Part shown: piece by piece, positions 46,501-53,881 of the stretch
How positions within the stretch are numbered: the first letter of the stretch is position 1
Layout: every line of letters begins with the position of its first letter
NCBI GenBank assembly: GCA_023434665.1
Contig: JAEYSM010000026.1
Location: forward strand, 1-64,000
DNA length: 64,000 bases
From: Bacteroidota bacterium
Lineage (GTDB): Bacteria; Bacteroidota; Bacteroidia; Bacteroidales; Lentimicrobiaceae
Reading direction: 5' to 3'
Program-made: the position numbers and the translations under genes
The notes under the pieces: model-generated
Seen by the model: only the letters and a program-made list of their open reading frames with translations
What the model was told of the DNA's origin: nothing
Databases searched by the model: none

Positions 46501-47343
46501 TATATGCTGATTTTCAATAGCAACTTCTCTTTCAACAACAACTTCTGTACGTTCAATTGAAACAACTTCTCCGGTATCTTCATCCACAAAATCTTCCACC
46601 CAGTTTTTAAGAACACGGGCTGCTAATTTACGGCCAACAACCTTTTTTATGCCGGCTTTAGAAACCTTTACTTCTTCAGCAAGATCAAAGATTTCAAGGA
46701 TATCCTTATCTGTTTCATAACCTATAGCACGTAAGAGAGTAGTAACTGGTAGTTTCTTCTTTCTATCGATATAGGCGTACATCACGTTATTGATGTCAGT
46801 AGTGAATTCCATCCAGGAACCTTTAAAAGGGATAATTCTGGCTGAGAATAGCTGTGATCCGTTCGCATGGAAGCTAGTTCCAAAGAAAACACCAGGTGAT
46901 CTGTGCAATTGAGAAACAACCACACGTTCAGCACCATTCACTACAAAAGTACCTTTAGGAGTCATGTAAGGAATCATTCCAAGATAAACATCCTGAATAA
47001 TAGTTTCAAAATCCTCATGTTCCGGGTCGGTACAATATAATTTCAATTTTGCTTTAAGAGGAACACTATAGGTTAAACCTCTTTCAATGCATTCCTCTAT
47101 GGAATACCTGGGCGGATCAATAAAGTAATCGAGAAACTCGAGTACAAAATTGTTCCTTGCATCAGTAATAGGAAAATTTTCTGCGAAAACCTTATACAAA
47201 CCTTCAGAAGCCCTATTTTCAGGGTTAGTTTCTAACTGGAAAAAATCCTGAAATGACTTGATTTGAATATCAAGGAAATCAGGATAATCTGTTTGTATTT
47301 TAGCGGTTCCGAAACTTATACGATCGATTTTTTTTGAAGCCAA
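43537..47343 (-). CDS. rpoB: RNA polymerase beta subunit
   Basis: A 1268-residue subunit forming with RpoC the active site cleft. Diagnostic segments include the rifampicin pocket (about 462-495: [34 protein letters not shown]), where the classic resistance positions keep the sensitive residues Asp, His and Ser, and the C-terminal [20 protein letters not shown]. Predicted wild-type rifampicin sensitivity at those three sites is an inference. It follows rplL after a 140-base gap with two hairpins and precedes rpoC. The N-terminus [12 protein letters not shown] is a clean start. Confidence 0.98.
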   Translation of the reverse strand: [1268 protein letters not shown]

Positions 47344-47390
47344 GGGTGTGAAATTTTAAGTAAATAAACTCAAGATTTAAAACAATTAAA

Positions 47391-47449
47391 CCCGATATCA
47401 AATCGGGGAACAACAAGTTCTGCTGCTAGCGTATGCTTAGCAACAGAAC
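47391..47449 (-). promoter_or_regulatory. Two tandem hairpins in the rplL-rpoB gap (attenuator-like)
   Basis: In transcription order the first hairpin is GTTCTG-TTGCTA / TAGCA-CAGAAC (47417-47449, one mismatch); the second is CCCGAT/ATCGGG with a 5-nt loop (47391-47407), followed by TTTAATTGTTTT. In E. coli this gap holds an attenuator and an RNase III site that lower rpoBC relative to ribosomal proteins; this arrangement suggests the same role by analogy. Confidence 0.6.
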
Positions 47450-47483
47450 CTGGAGTGTATAATTGCGAGCTAATCCCGTCTAC

Positions 47484-47864
47484 TTATTTTACTTCAACCT
47501 CTGCGCCAGCTTCCTCGAGTTGTTTTTTCAATGCTTCGGCTTCGTCTTTTGATACACCTTCTTTGATAGCTTTTGGTGCAGCATCTACAAGCTCTTTAGC
47601 TTCCTTGAGACCAAGGCTTGTTAGCTCTTTCACCAGTTTCACAACTGCAAGTTTAGCCTGACCAGCAGATTTTAGGATTACGTCGAATGCGGTTTTTTCT
47701 TCAGCAGCAGGAGCATCTCCACCAGCAGCACCTCCGGCCATCATTACTGGAGCTGCAGCAGCAGGTTCAATACCATATTCGTCTTTTAAAATTTGGGCTA
47801 ATTCATTAACTTCTTTAACAGTCAGGTTAACCAATTGTTCTGCAAAAGCTTTTAAGTCTGCCAT
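47484..47864 (-). CDS. rplL: Ribosomal protein bL12 (L7/L12)
   Basis: A 126-residue stalk protein of the 50S subunit that recruits translational GTPases. The N-terminal dimerisation domain (about 1-35), an Ala/Gly-rich hinge (MMAGGAAGGDAPAAEE, 42-57) and the globular C-terminal domain with the factor-binding helix (KAVKLVKELT-type VVKLVKELTSLGLKEAKELVD) are all visible. It follows rplJ, as in nearly all bacteria, with 74 bases between them, and precedes the hairpin-bearing gap before rpoB. Confidence 0.98.
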   Translation of the reverse strand: MADLKAFAEQLVNLTVKEVNELAQILKDEYGIEPAAAAPVMMAGGAAGGDAPAAEEKTAFDVILKSAGQAKLAVVKLVKELTSLGLKEAKELVDAAPKAIKEGVSKDEAEALKKQLEEAGAEVEVK

Positions 47865-47938
47865 TTTATTTTTGTTTTAAATGTTTACAATGAAAGTTAC
47901 TTTGTCTTTATTTTGATTTTTTTTCTTCCTAATGAAGT

Positions 47939-48460
47939 TTAGGCTTCCCTTTCAGAAAGGGTTTTGAGTACACCACTCAGTTTATGACCACCCGACTGTA
48001 ATGCTGAAATAACATTGTTTGCAGGAGATTTAAGTGCAAGAATGATGTCTCCGATAAGTTCGTTTTTCGATTTGATACTGATAAGAGTTTCAAGACTCTT
48101 ATCGCCAATGAATGCCATTTCTTCAACGAAAGCACCTTTTAGAATAGGTTTATCGCTGGTTTTACGGAATTCCTTGATAAGTTTCGCTGGACCATTGTTA
48201 ACCTCTGACAACATAATAGAGGTAGCACCTTTAAGTGTATCATAAAGACCTGAATAGTCCCTTTCAGAACGTTCCATTGCTTTACGCAACAATGTGTTTT
48301 TTACAACGATCAACTTAATATCCTTCTTAAAACATAACCTTCTCAATTTACTCGTTGTTTCAGAATTTAAATCCGAAATATCAGTAATGTAGAGATTAGG
48401 GTTATTTTGCAGCTGCTCTGTCAGGTTATCGATCAGTTGACTCTTTTCTTCTTTTCTCAT
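47939..48460 (-). CDS. rplJ: Ribosomal protein uL10
   Basis: A 173-residue 50S protein that anchors the L7/L12 stalk. The N-terminal RNA-binding domain (YITDISDLNSETTSKLRR, VVKNTLLRKAME) and the C-terminal helix that holds bL12 dimers are visible. Typical length. In E. coli L10 with L7/L12 represses its own operon through a long leader; here only 42 bases separate rplA and rplJ, too short for that leader, so a different control is likely. Confidence 0.97.
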   Translation of the reverse strand: MRKEEKSQLIDNLTEQLQNNPNLYITDISDLNSETTSKLRRLCFKKDIKLIVVKNTLLRKAMERSERDYSGLYDTLKGATSIMLSEVNNGPAKLIKEFRKTSDKPILKGAFVEEMAFIGDKSLETLISIKSKNELIGDIILALKSPANNVISALQSGGHKLSGVLKTLSEREA

Positions 48461-48502
48461 GATTTCTTCTACTTTTTAAGAGGAAAGTCCACAGATTAAA
48501 CT

Positions 48503-49198
48503 TTACGCAGTAATTGATTTTTGGTCAACACGAACACCAGGACTCATAGTACTCGACATGAAAAGTGATTTCATATAAGTACCTTTGGCAGCAGCCGGTT
48601 TTAATTTAATGATTGTTTGCAGGAGTTCCTTAGCATTATCCATCAACTTAGTTTCTTCAAAAGAAACTTTTCCTATAGCTGCATGAATGATTCCGAACTT
48701 ATCTACCTTAAAATCAATTTTACCGGCCTTTGCTTCTGTTACTGCTTTACCCACTTCCATGGTTACAGTACCAGTTTTGGGATTGGGCATCAAGCCACGT
48801 GGACCTAAAATTTTACCGAGTGCACCAACCTTGGGCATAATGCTGGGCATGGTGATCACTACATCAACGTCTGTCCAGCCTTCTTTTATTTTCTGGATGT
48901 ATTCATCCAGCCCAAAATAATCTGCACCGGCAGCCTGAGCTTCTGCTTCCTTCTCAGGAGTACAGAGAACTAATACCCTAACAGTTTTACCAGTTCCGTG
49001 GGGAAGCATTACAGTTCCTCTAACCATTTGATTAGCCTTACGAGGATCTACACCTAAGCGTACATCTATATCGACAGAACTGTCAAATTTTGTGTTACTG
49101 ATTTGCTTTACCACTTTAATGGCTTCACTCAGGGAATAAGTGCCATTCTTATCGAACTTTGCAAGTGCCTCTTTCCTTTTTTTTGTTAATTTAGCCAT
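48503..49198 (-). CDS. rplA: Ribosomal protein uL1
   Basis: A 231-residue protein of the mobile L1 stalk, which helps release deacylated tRNA. The conserved KFDSSVDIDVRLGVDPRKA, VVITMPSIMPKVGALGKILGPRG and MPNPKTGTV segments are present. Length is normal. It follows rplK by 43 bases. In many bacteria L1 represses the rplK-rplA message by binding a mimic of its rRNA site; I did not identify such a site here. Confidence 0.98.
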   Translation of the reverse strand: MAKLTKKRKEALAKFDKNGTYSLSEAIKVVKQISNTKFDSSVDIDVRLGVDPRKANQMVRGTVMLPHGTGKTVRVLVLCTPEKEAEAQAAGADYFGLDEYIQKIKEGWTDVDVVITMPSIMPKVGALGKILGPRGLMPNPKTGTVTMEVGKAVTEAKAGKIDFKVDKFGIIHAAIGKVSFEETKLMDNAKELLQTIIKLKPAAAKGTYMKSLFMSSTMSPGVRVDQKSITA

Positions 49199-49241
49199 TG
49201 TTAAGAATTTGTTTTTAACAATTTACAACCTTTTCCTTCAG

Positions 49242-49694
49242 TTAGTTATTTTCAATTGCAAAAGGAGGTGTTCCTGAAACAGTTATACCCATACTTCTTG
49301 CTGTACCGGCAACCATTCTCATAGCCGATTCGAGCGTGAATGCATTAAGGTCAACCATTTTAGATTCAGCTATCGACTGAACCTGATCCCAGCTTACTGA
49401 AGCAACCTTTTTACGATTGGGTTCAGCTGAACCACTCTTTAATTTGCTAATTTCCAACAACTGAACTGCTACCGGAGGGGTTTTGATGACAAAATCAAAT
49501 GATTTGTCCTTGTACACCGTGATAATTACTGGTAAAATTTTACCGGCTTGATCCTGTGTCCTAGCATTAAATTGCTTACAAAACTCCATGATATTCACCC
49601 CTTTCGAACCTAATGCAGGTCCAACAGGTGGCGACGGATTGGCTGCAGCACCTTTAATTTGCAGTTTAATTAAACCGCTTATTTCTTTTGCCAT
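49242..49694 (-). CDS. rplK: Ribosomal protein uL11
   Basis: A 150-residue protein of the GTPase-associated centre, needed for factor binding and the stringent response (RelA sensing). Conserved segments: IKGAAANPSPPVGPALGSKG and FCKQFNARTQDQAGKILP, then the RNA-binding C-terminal domain with TARSMGITVSG. The proline-rich PSPPVGPALG loop is the thiostrepton-binding face. Slightly longer than the E. coli protein at the C-terminus. It follows nusG by 41 bases. Confidence 0.98.
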   Translation of the reverse strand: MAKEISGLIKLQIKGAAANPSPPVGPALGSKGVNIMEFCKQFNARTQDQAGKILPVIITVYKDKSFDFVIKTPPVAVQLLEISKLKSGSAEPNRKKVASVSWDQVQSIAESKMVDLNAFTLESAMRMVAGTARSMGITVSGTPPFAIENN

Positions 49695-49735
49695 TGTTGA
49701 TTATTAGTGAAGTTATTTATCACACTTCCCGTTCT

Positions 49736-50278
49736 TTAATCTTTTTCCACCTGCATAAATCCTAGTTCCAGTGGAGTTTTACGGCCAAATATTTTAACCA
49801 TAACTTTCAACTTCTTCTTCTCTTCGTTAATTTCTTCAATTACTCCGGTGAAGCTGTTGAAAGGTCCATCGATTACTGTTACGGTTTCACCGACAATAAA
49901 AGGAACGCTGACTTCTTCGCCTTGTTCCGATAATTCATCGACTTTACCTAATATGCGGTTAACTTCTGCAGGACGAAGGGGAACGGGTTCACCCTTTGAA
50001 CCTAAGAAACCTAATACTCCCGGTACATTTTTAATGATGTGCGGGATTTCACCGGTTAAAATAGCTTCAATCAGTATATATCCGGGAAGATAACTCCTTT
50101 CTTTACTGATTTTCTTTCCCTTATGCACCTGATAAACCTTTTCGGTAGGGATCAAAACCTGTGATATAGAATCATGAAGCCCTAAACGGTTAATTTCGCT
50201 TTCAAGGTATTGTTTTACCTTTTTTTCATTACCGCTTATCGCTCTGATAACGTACCACTTTTTTACTTGATCACTCAT
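49736..50278 (-). CDS. nusG: Transcription elongation/termination factor NusG
   Basis: A 180-residue factor that binds RNA polymerase and couples it to Rho or the ribosome. The NGN domain opens with KKWYVIRAISGNEKKVKQYL and includes YLPGYILIEA; the KOW domain (about 125-180) has VGETVTVIDGPFNSFTG and KVMVKIFGRKTPLELGF. Length is typical. It lies between secE and rplK as in most bacteria. Confidence 0.98.
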   Translation of the reverse strand: MSDQVKKWYVIRAISGNEKKVKQYLESEINRLGLHDSISQVLIPTEKVYQVHKGKKISKERSYLPGYILIEAILTGEIPHIIKNVPGVLGFLGSKGEPVPLRPAEVNRILGKVDELSEQGEEVSVPFIVGETVTVIDGPFNSFTGVIEEINEEKKKLKVMVKIFGRKTPLELGFMQVEKD

Positions 50279-50342
50279 ACAGTTACACGGTTAAGATTGC
50301 ATATTCCACGATGAAATATTAGTAGAAAAAGCAGGTTACTTA

Positions 50343-50540
50343 CTAAAACAGCAGGTAGAACTGTTTCAATAAACTCTGGAAAGACATATCCATCAAATAA
50401 ACGACTAATGCGATTATCAGGGAAGCGATGGATACTACTATTGCACTGTTTTGGAGTTCACTCCATGTGGGCCAGGATGTTTTATGCACCAATTCATCGT
50501 AACTTTCATTGATGTATTCCTGAAATTTAGTCTTTGCCAT
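50343..50540 (-). CDS. secE: Protein translocase subunit SecE
   Basis: A 65-residue short SecE with a single C-terminal membrane helix (about 32-53) and the conserved amphipathic segment YDELVHKTSWPTWSELQNS. It clamps SecY in the SecYEG channel. The one-helix form is usual outside enterobacteria. It sits between tRNA-Trp and nusG. Confidence 0.95.
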   Translation of the reverse strand: MAKTKFQEYINESYDELVHKTSWPTWSELQNSAIVVSIASLIIALVVYLMDMSFQSLLKQFYLLF

Positions 50541-50559
50541 TTAACCATTATTTTAATTG

Positions 50560-50632
50560 CACGGGTGGAGAGACTCGAACTCCCAACCAACGGTTTTGGA
50601 GACCGCTACTCTACCAATTGAGCTACACCCGT
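50560..50632 (-). tRNA. trnW: tRNA-Trp (anticodon CCA)
   Basis: A 73-nt cloverleaf with a 7-bp acceptor stem (ACGGGTG/CACCCGT), a D arm beginning TAGCTCAATTGG, an anticodon loop reading CTCCAAA and T arm GTTCGAG. CCA is not encoded at the 3' end (bases after the discriminator read CAA). It is embedded in the operon between tuf and secE. Confidence 0.96.
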
Positions 50633-50658
50633 TTGAGTTTTAACTCTCAGAGATTACT

Positions 50659-50721
50659 CTCTGCCATAATCTTCTATTTAATATGGCAGAGATAAAGGTA
50701 TCCGTTCTGAATACCTTTATC
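50659..50721 (-). promoter_or_regulatory. Two tandem hairpins in the tuf-tRNA-Trp gap
   Basis: An 11-bp perfect stem (GATAAAGGTAT 50691-50701, ATACCTTTATC 50711-50721) and a 9-bp perfect stem (CTCTGCCAT 50659-50667, ATGGCAGAG 50683-50691) lie back to back just after tuf. On the minus strand neither is followed by a T-run, so they may serve RNA processing or partial attenuation between tuf and the downstream genes. Confidence 0.6.
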
Positions 50722-50734
50722 TCAGTTTTTTATA

Positions 50735-51922
50735 TTAGTCAAGGATCTCAGTTACCTGTCCTGCGCCTACTGTTCTACCACCTTCACGGATAGCAAAACG
50801 AAGGTTCTTTGACATAGCAATTGGCTGGATCAGTTTAACTGTTACTGAAAGGTTGTCACCAGGCATAACCATTTCTACGCCTTCAGGAAGAAGAACTTCA
50901 CCTGTAACGTCAGTTGTTCTGAAATAGAACTGTGGGCGATACTTGTTATGGAATGGAGTGTGACGTCCACCTTCTTCTTTCTTAAGGATATAAACCTCAG
51001 CTTTAAATTCTTTATGTGGTTTTACTGAACCTGGTTTTGCAATAACCATACCACGACGGATTTCATCCTTATCGATACCGCGGAGCAATAGACCTGCATT
51101 ATCTCCAGCTTCTCCTGTATCAAGAATCTTACGGAACATTTCAACACCGGTTACAACTGATTTAAGTTTTTCAGCATCGAGTCCGATAATTTCAACGGGG
51201 TCACCAGTGTGGATAACACCTGTCTCGATACGTCCAGTAGCAACTGTACCGCGTCCTGTAATTGAGAAAACATCCTCAACAGGCATAAGGAAATCCTTAT
51301 CGATATCACGTGGAGGCAATGGTATCCAAGCATCAACTGCTTCCATCAGTTCGATAATCTTTTCAACCCATACTGGCTCCTTATTAAGTCCACCAAGAGC
51401 TGAACCACGAATAATCGGGGTATTGTCACCATCAAAACCGTAGAAAGTGAGAAGATCGCGAATTTCCATCTCAACCAGGTCAAGAAGTTCTGCGTCGTCT
51501 ACAAGGTCAACTTTATTCATAAATACAACCAGACGGGGAACACCAACCTGACGAGCTAAAAGGATATGCTCGCGTGTTTGAGGCATTGGACCATCAGTTG
51601 CAGCTACAACCAGGATAGCACCATCCATCTGAGCAGCACCTGTAACCATGTTCTTTACATAGTCAGCGTGACCTGGACAGTCAACGTGCGCATAATGGCG
51701 ATTAGCAGTTTGGTACTCAATATGAGCAGTATTAATAGTAATACCTCTCTCTTTTTCTTCAGGAGCATTGTCAATTGAGTCAAATGACCTGAACTCTGAC
51801 CAGCCTCTATCAGCGAGACACAGAGTAATAGCAGCAGTTAAAGTAGTCTTTCCATGGTCAACGTGACCGATGGTACCAACGTTAACGTGCGGTTTGGAAC
51901 GATCGAATTTTTCTTTTGCCAT
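50735..51922 (-). CDS. tuf: Elongation factor Tu
   Basis: A 395-residue GTPase that delivers aminoacyl-tRNA to the ribosome. The G1 GHVDHGKTT, G3 DCPGHAD and G4 NKVD motifs are intact, as are the switch I region (RGITINTAHIEY) and domain II/III. ATG 51922 (MAKEKFDRSKPHVNVG) is the family start; the longer frame is a read-through of the leader. It follows four tRNA genes and precedes tRNA-Trp in the classic arrangement. Only one tuf lies in the window. Confidence 0.98.
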   Translation of the reverse strand: MAKEKFDRSKPHVNVGTIGHVDHGKTTLTAAITLCLADRGWSEFRSFDSIDNAPEEKERGITINTAHIEYQTANRHYAHVDCPGHADYVKNMVTGAAQMDGAILVVAATDGPMPQTREHILLARQVGVPRLVVFMNKVDLVDDAELLDLVEMEIRDLLTFYGFDGDNTPIIRGSALGGLNKEPVWVEKIIELMEAVDAWIPLPPRDIDKDFLMPVEDVFSITGRGTVATGRIETGVIHTGDPVEIIGLDAEKLKSVVTGVEMFRKILDTGEAGDNAGLLLRGIDKDEIRRGMVIAKPGSVKPHKEFKAEVYILKKEEGGRHTPFHNKYRPQFYFRTTDVTGEVLLPEGVEMVMPGDNLSVTVKLIQPIAMSKNLRFAIREGGRTVGAGQVTEILD

Positions 51923-51986
51923 ATTAAATAGATGTGTTAATTTTTGTAAATTCTTTTTAAACTTACGATTATACAAAAAAAATCGG

Positions 51987-52058
<72 letters not shown>

Positions 52059-52110
52059 TTAGACTGAAGATTCTCTGTTTTATTTATCAAAACAAAGAAA
52101 CTTCAGCTTG

Positions 52111-52183
52111 AGCGGAAAACGGGGCTCGAACCCGCCACCTACAGCTTGGAAGGCTGTCGCTCTACCAAATGAGCTATTTCCGC
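52111..52183 (-). tRNA. trnG: tRNA-Gly (anticodon TCC)
   Basis: A 73-nt cloverleaf with acceptor stem GCGGAAA/TTTCCGC, anticodon loop CTTCCAA closed by ACAGC/GCTGT, and T arm GTTCGAG. CCA is not encoded. Confidence 0.95.
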
Positions 52184-52226
52184 ATTACCTTGACGCTAAG
52201 ATAAATTCTTATCATCAGTCATTGTG

Positions 52227-52308
52227 TGGGGAGAGGAGGATTCGAACCTCCGAAGGCTGCGCCAACAGATTTACAGTCTGCCCCATTTGACCGCTCTGGA
52301 ATCTCCCC
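52227..52308 (-). tRNA. trnY: tRNA-Tyr (anticodon GTA)
   Basis: An 82-nt class II tRNA with a long variable arm (TTGGCGCAGCCTTCGG region), acceptor stem GGGGAGA/TCTCCCC and anticodon loop CTGTAAA. CCA is not encoded. Confidence 0.95.
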
Positions 52309-52333
52309 ATTTATTACAATATTTAAAGAACTG

Positions 52334-52407
52334 AGCCGATGGAGGGATTCGAACCCCCGACCAGCTGATTACAAATCAGCTGCTCTGGCCAACTGAGCTA
52401 CATCGGC
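52334..52407 (-). tRNA. trnT: tRNA-Thr (anticodon TGT)
   Basis: A 74-nt cloverleaf with acceptor stem GCCGATG/CATCGGC, anticodon loop TTTGTAA and T arm GTTCGAA. CCA is not encoded. It is the first gene of the tRNA-tuf operon and differs from the second tRNA-Thr in anticodon arm and T arm. Confidence 0.95.
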
Positions 52408-52490
52408 ATGTATTTTCAGCTTGAGTTTTTACCTCTCCTGTTTGCTCTCTTTATACTCCCTCTTGACTTTTCAAACCACCCTTTAAAAGT

Positions 52491-52516
52491 GCAGTCCTTC
52501 TTTTCAAAAGGACTGC
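52491..52516. repeat. Inverted repeat at the transcription start of the tRNA-tuf operon
   Basis: GCAGTCCTT (52491-52499) and AAGGACTGC (52508-52516) are perfect 9-bp inverted repeats with an 8-nt spacer. The right arm touches the -7 element and the predicted start site (near 52509) falls in it. It could be a regulator binding site at the promoter. Confidence 0.5.
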
Positions 52517-52546
52517 AAATGTATAAACTATTTTGACACCAACAAA
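52516..52546 (-). promoter_or_regulatory. Consensus promoter of the tRNA-tuf-secE-rpl-rpoBC operon
   Basis: On the minus strand TTTG (52546-52543), a 19-nt spacer and TACATTTG (52523-52516) match TTTG-N19-TANNTTTG exactly, about 110 bases before the first tRNA. A long A-tract lies just upstream, where an UP-like element could sit. Confidence 0.75.
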
Positions 52547-52580
52547 AACTTTTTTGTTTTTTTTTAGTCGAAGATGAATT

Positions 52581-52877
52581 TTATTTTCGAAACTTGTCCT
52601 TATGCCTATCTAGTTGCTTACGCAAAGCATCTACTGCTGTGTCAGTTGCCTCTTCAAATGTGTTTGATTGTTTACGTGCAAATAAATCATTCCCCCTGAT
52701 CTGTAACCTGATTTCTGCCACCTTGTTGTTTTGGTCTTCATTATTCTCCAGACGAAGGGTGACATCGCTACCGAGTATTCCATCATAAACACCCGAAAGC
52801 TTTTCAACTTTACTGTTGATGAATTCTTCTAACTTCCTGTCTGTTTTAAATTTCACTGATGTGATGTTAACTTTCAT
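52581..52877 (-). CDS. hpf: Ribosome hibernation promoting factor, short form
   Basis: A 98-residue protein of the HPF/RaiA (S30AE) family: VNITSVKFKTDRKLEEFINSK (shortened: KLEEFINSKVEKL), a beta strand with EIRLQIRGNDLFARK and a helix ADTAVDALRKQLDRHKDK. It binds the decoding centre of idle ribosomes and, in the short form, helps form inactive dimers. It begins 1 base after the xerC stop codon, so the two are translationally coupled. Own promoter not seen. Confidence 0.92.
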   Translation of the reverse strand: MKVNITSVKFKTDRKLEEFINSKVEKLSGVYDGILGSDVTLRLENNEDQNNKVAEIRLQIRGNDLFARKQSNTFEEATDTAVDALRKQLDRHKDKFRK

Positions 52878-52878
52878 A

Positions 52879-53772
52879 TTATCCTCCTTTTTTTGCCCAT
52901 GGGTGGGCCTGATTATAAACTTCTTTTAACTTTTCAACACTAGTATGAGTATATACTTGCGTTGAAGCCAGACTCGAATGACCTAAAATCTCCTTTATTG
53001 CATTCAAATCTGCACCTTCATTAAGCAATAAAGTGGCAAACGTGTGACGAAGTACATGCGGACTCTTCTTTCCTGTAACCCCTGCTTTTGTCAATGCTTC
53101 CTTAACTATTTTTGCAACATAACTACTTTTTATTTCCATGCCATTATCATCAACAATGAGTTTTTCAACTCCCGGAATTACCACTTTCGTCCTCATTTCA
53201 AGATATCGGGAAATCTTATCCAGTAATATAGCGCTAACAGGTATGATTCTCTCTTTGTTGCGCTTTCCGATTACTTTTATTGATTTATTATAAAAATCAA
53301 TATCCCGTACTTTAAGTCCTATCAATTCTGACAATCTAATCCCTGTATGATAAAATATATGCAGAACCAAAAAATCTCGCTGAGACTGAAAAGAACTATC
53401 ATCACTTTCCTCTTTCAATGACCTTTTCATTTCCTGCTCTGTCGCAAATGATGGTAATCGCTCAGGAACCCTTAAAAAAGTAGACATCCTTACAGGATTG
53501 CTCTTTATAAGATTATTCCTGAGTAGGTATTTATAAAAAGTTTTTAGTGACGATAATTTGCGGTTGGTACTTCTGGCTGAAAATCCATTTTCTATCAAAG
53601 ATGCAAGCCAGGACCTGACCATTTGGTGGGTAACTTCAGTAACTTCATTAACTTCATATGTCTCTTGCAAATACGTCGAAAATTGATTTATATCATTCCT
53701 GTATGCAACCACAGTATGTGAAGAGTAACGCTTTTCGTATTGCAGGTAATCAAAGAATCTCTCTCTAACCAT
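52879..53772 (-). CDS. xerC: Tyrosine recombinase XerC-like
   Basis: A 297-residue site-specific recombinase that resolves chromosome dimers at dif, normally with XerD. The N-terminal SAM-like DNA-binding domain (about 1-95) is followed by the catalytic domain with all key residues: Arg146 (HTGIRLSE), Lys170, His239 and Arg242 (HVLRHTFA), His265 (LGHSS) and the nucleophile Tyr274 (QVYTHT). Position between rpsU and hpf, not inside a mobile element, supports a housekeeping XerC/XerD rather than an integron or phage integrase. Whether XerC or XerD cannot be settled from one gene. Confidence 0.9.
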   Translation of the reverse strand: MVRERFFDYLQYEKRYSSHTVVAYRNDINQFSTYLQETYEVNEVTEVTHQMVRSWLASLIENGFSARSTNRKLSSLKTFYKYLLRNNLIKSNPVRMSTFLRVPERLPSFATEQEMKRSLKEESDDSSFQSQRDFLVLHIFYHTGIRLSELIGLKVRDIDFYNKSIKVIGKRNKERIIPVSAILLDKISRYLEMRTKVVIPGVEKLIVDDNGMEIKSSYVAKIVKEALTKAGVTGKKSPHVLRHTFATLLLNEGADLNAIKEILGHSSLASTQVYTHTSVEKLKEVYNQAHPWAKKGG

Positions 53773-53836
53773 GTAGACAAAAAAAGAAGAAAATTCAGCT
53801 CTTTAGTAATAACGTATAAATATATACTTTTATTAC

Positions 53837-53855
53837 AAGAAAGCAAAACTTTCTT
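53837..53855 (-). terminator. Weak hairpin between rpsU and xerC
   Basis: AAGAAAG (53837-53843) and CTTTCTT (53849-53855) form a perfect 7-bp stem with loop CAAAA. The minus-strand 3' flank TTGTAATAAAA is only loosely T-rich, so at best it is a partial terminator. Confidence 0.35.
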
Positions 53856-53881
53856 CCTTAAATCGCACTTAAAAAGAAGGC

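Noticed and set aside
39448..47661. Many open frames on the plus strand within rpoB, rpoC and ribosomal protein genes
   Set aside because: They are antisense to strongly conserved genes and show no recognisable protein family.
52879..53772. XerC-like gene as a sign of an integron, phage or genomic island next to a tRNA cluster
   Set aside because: The gene lies in a rpsU-xerC-hpf housekeeping context with no attachment repeats, cargo genes or second integrase.
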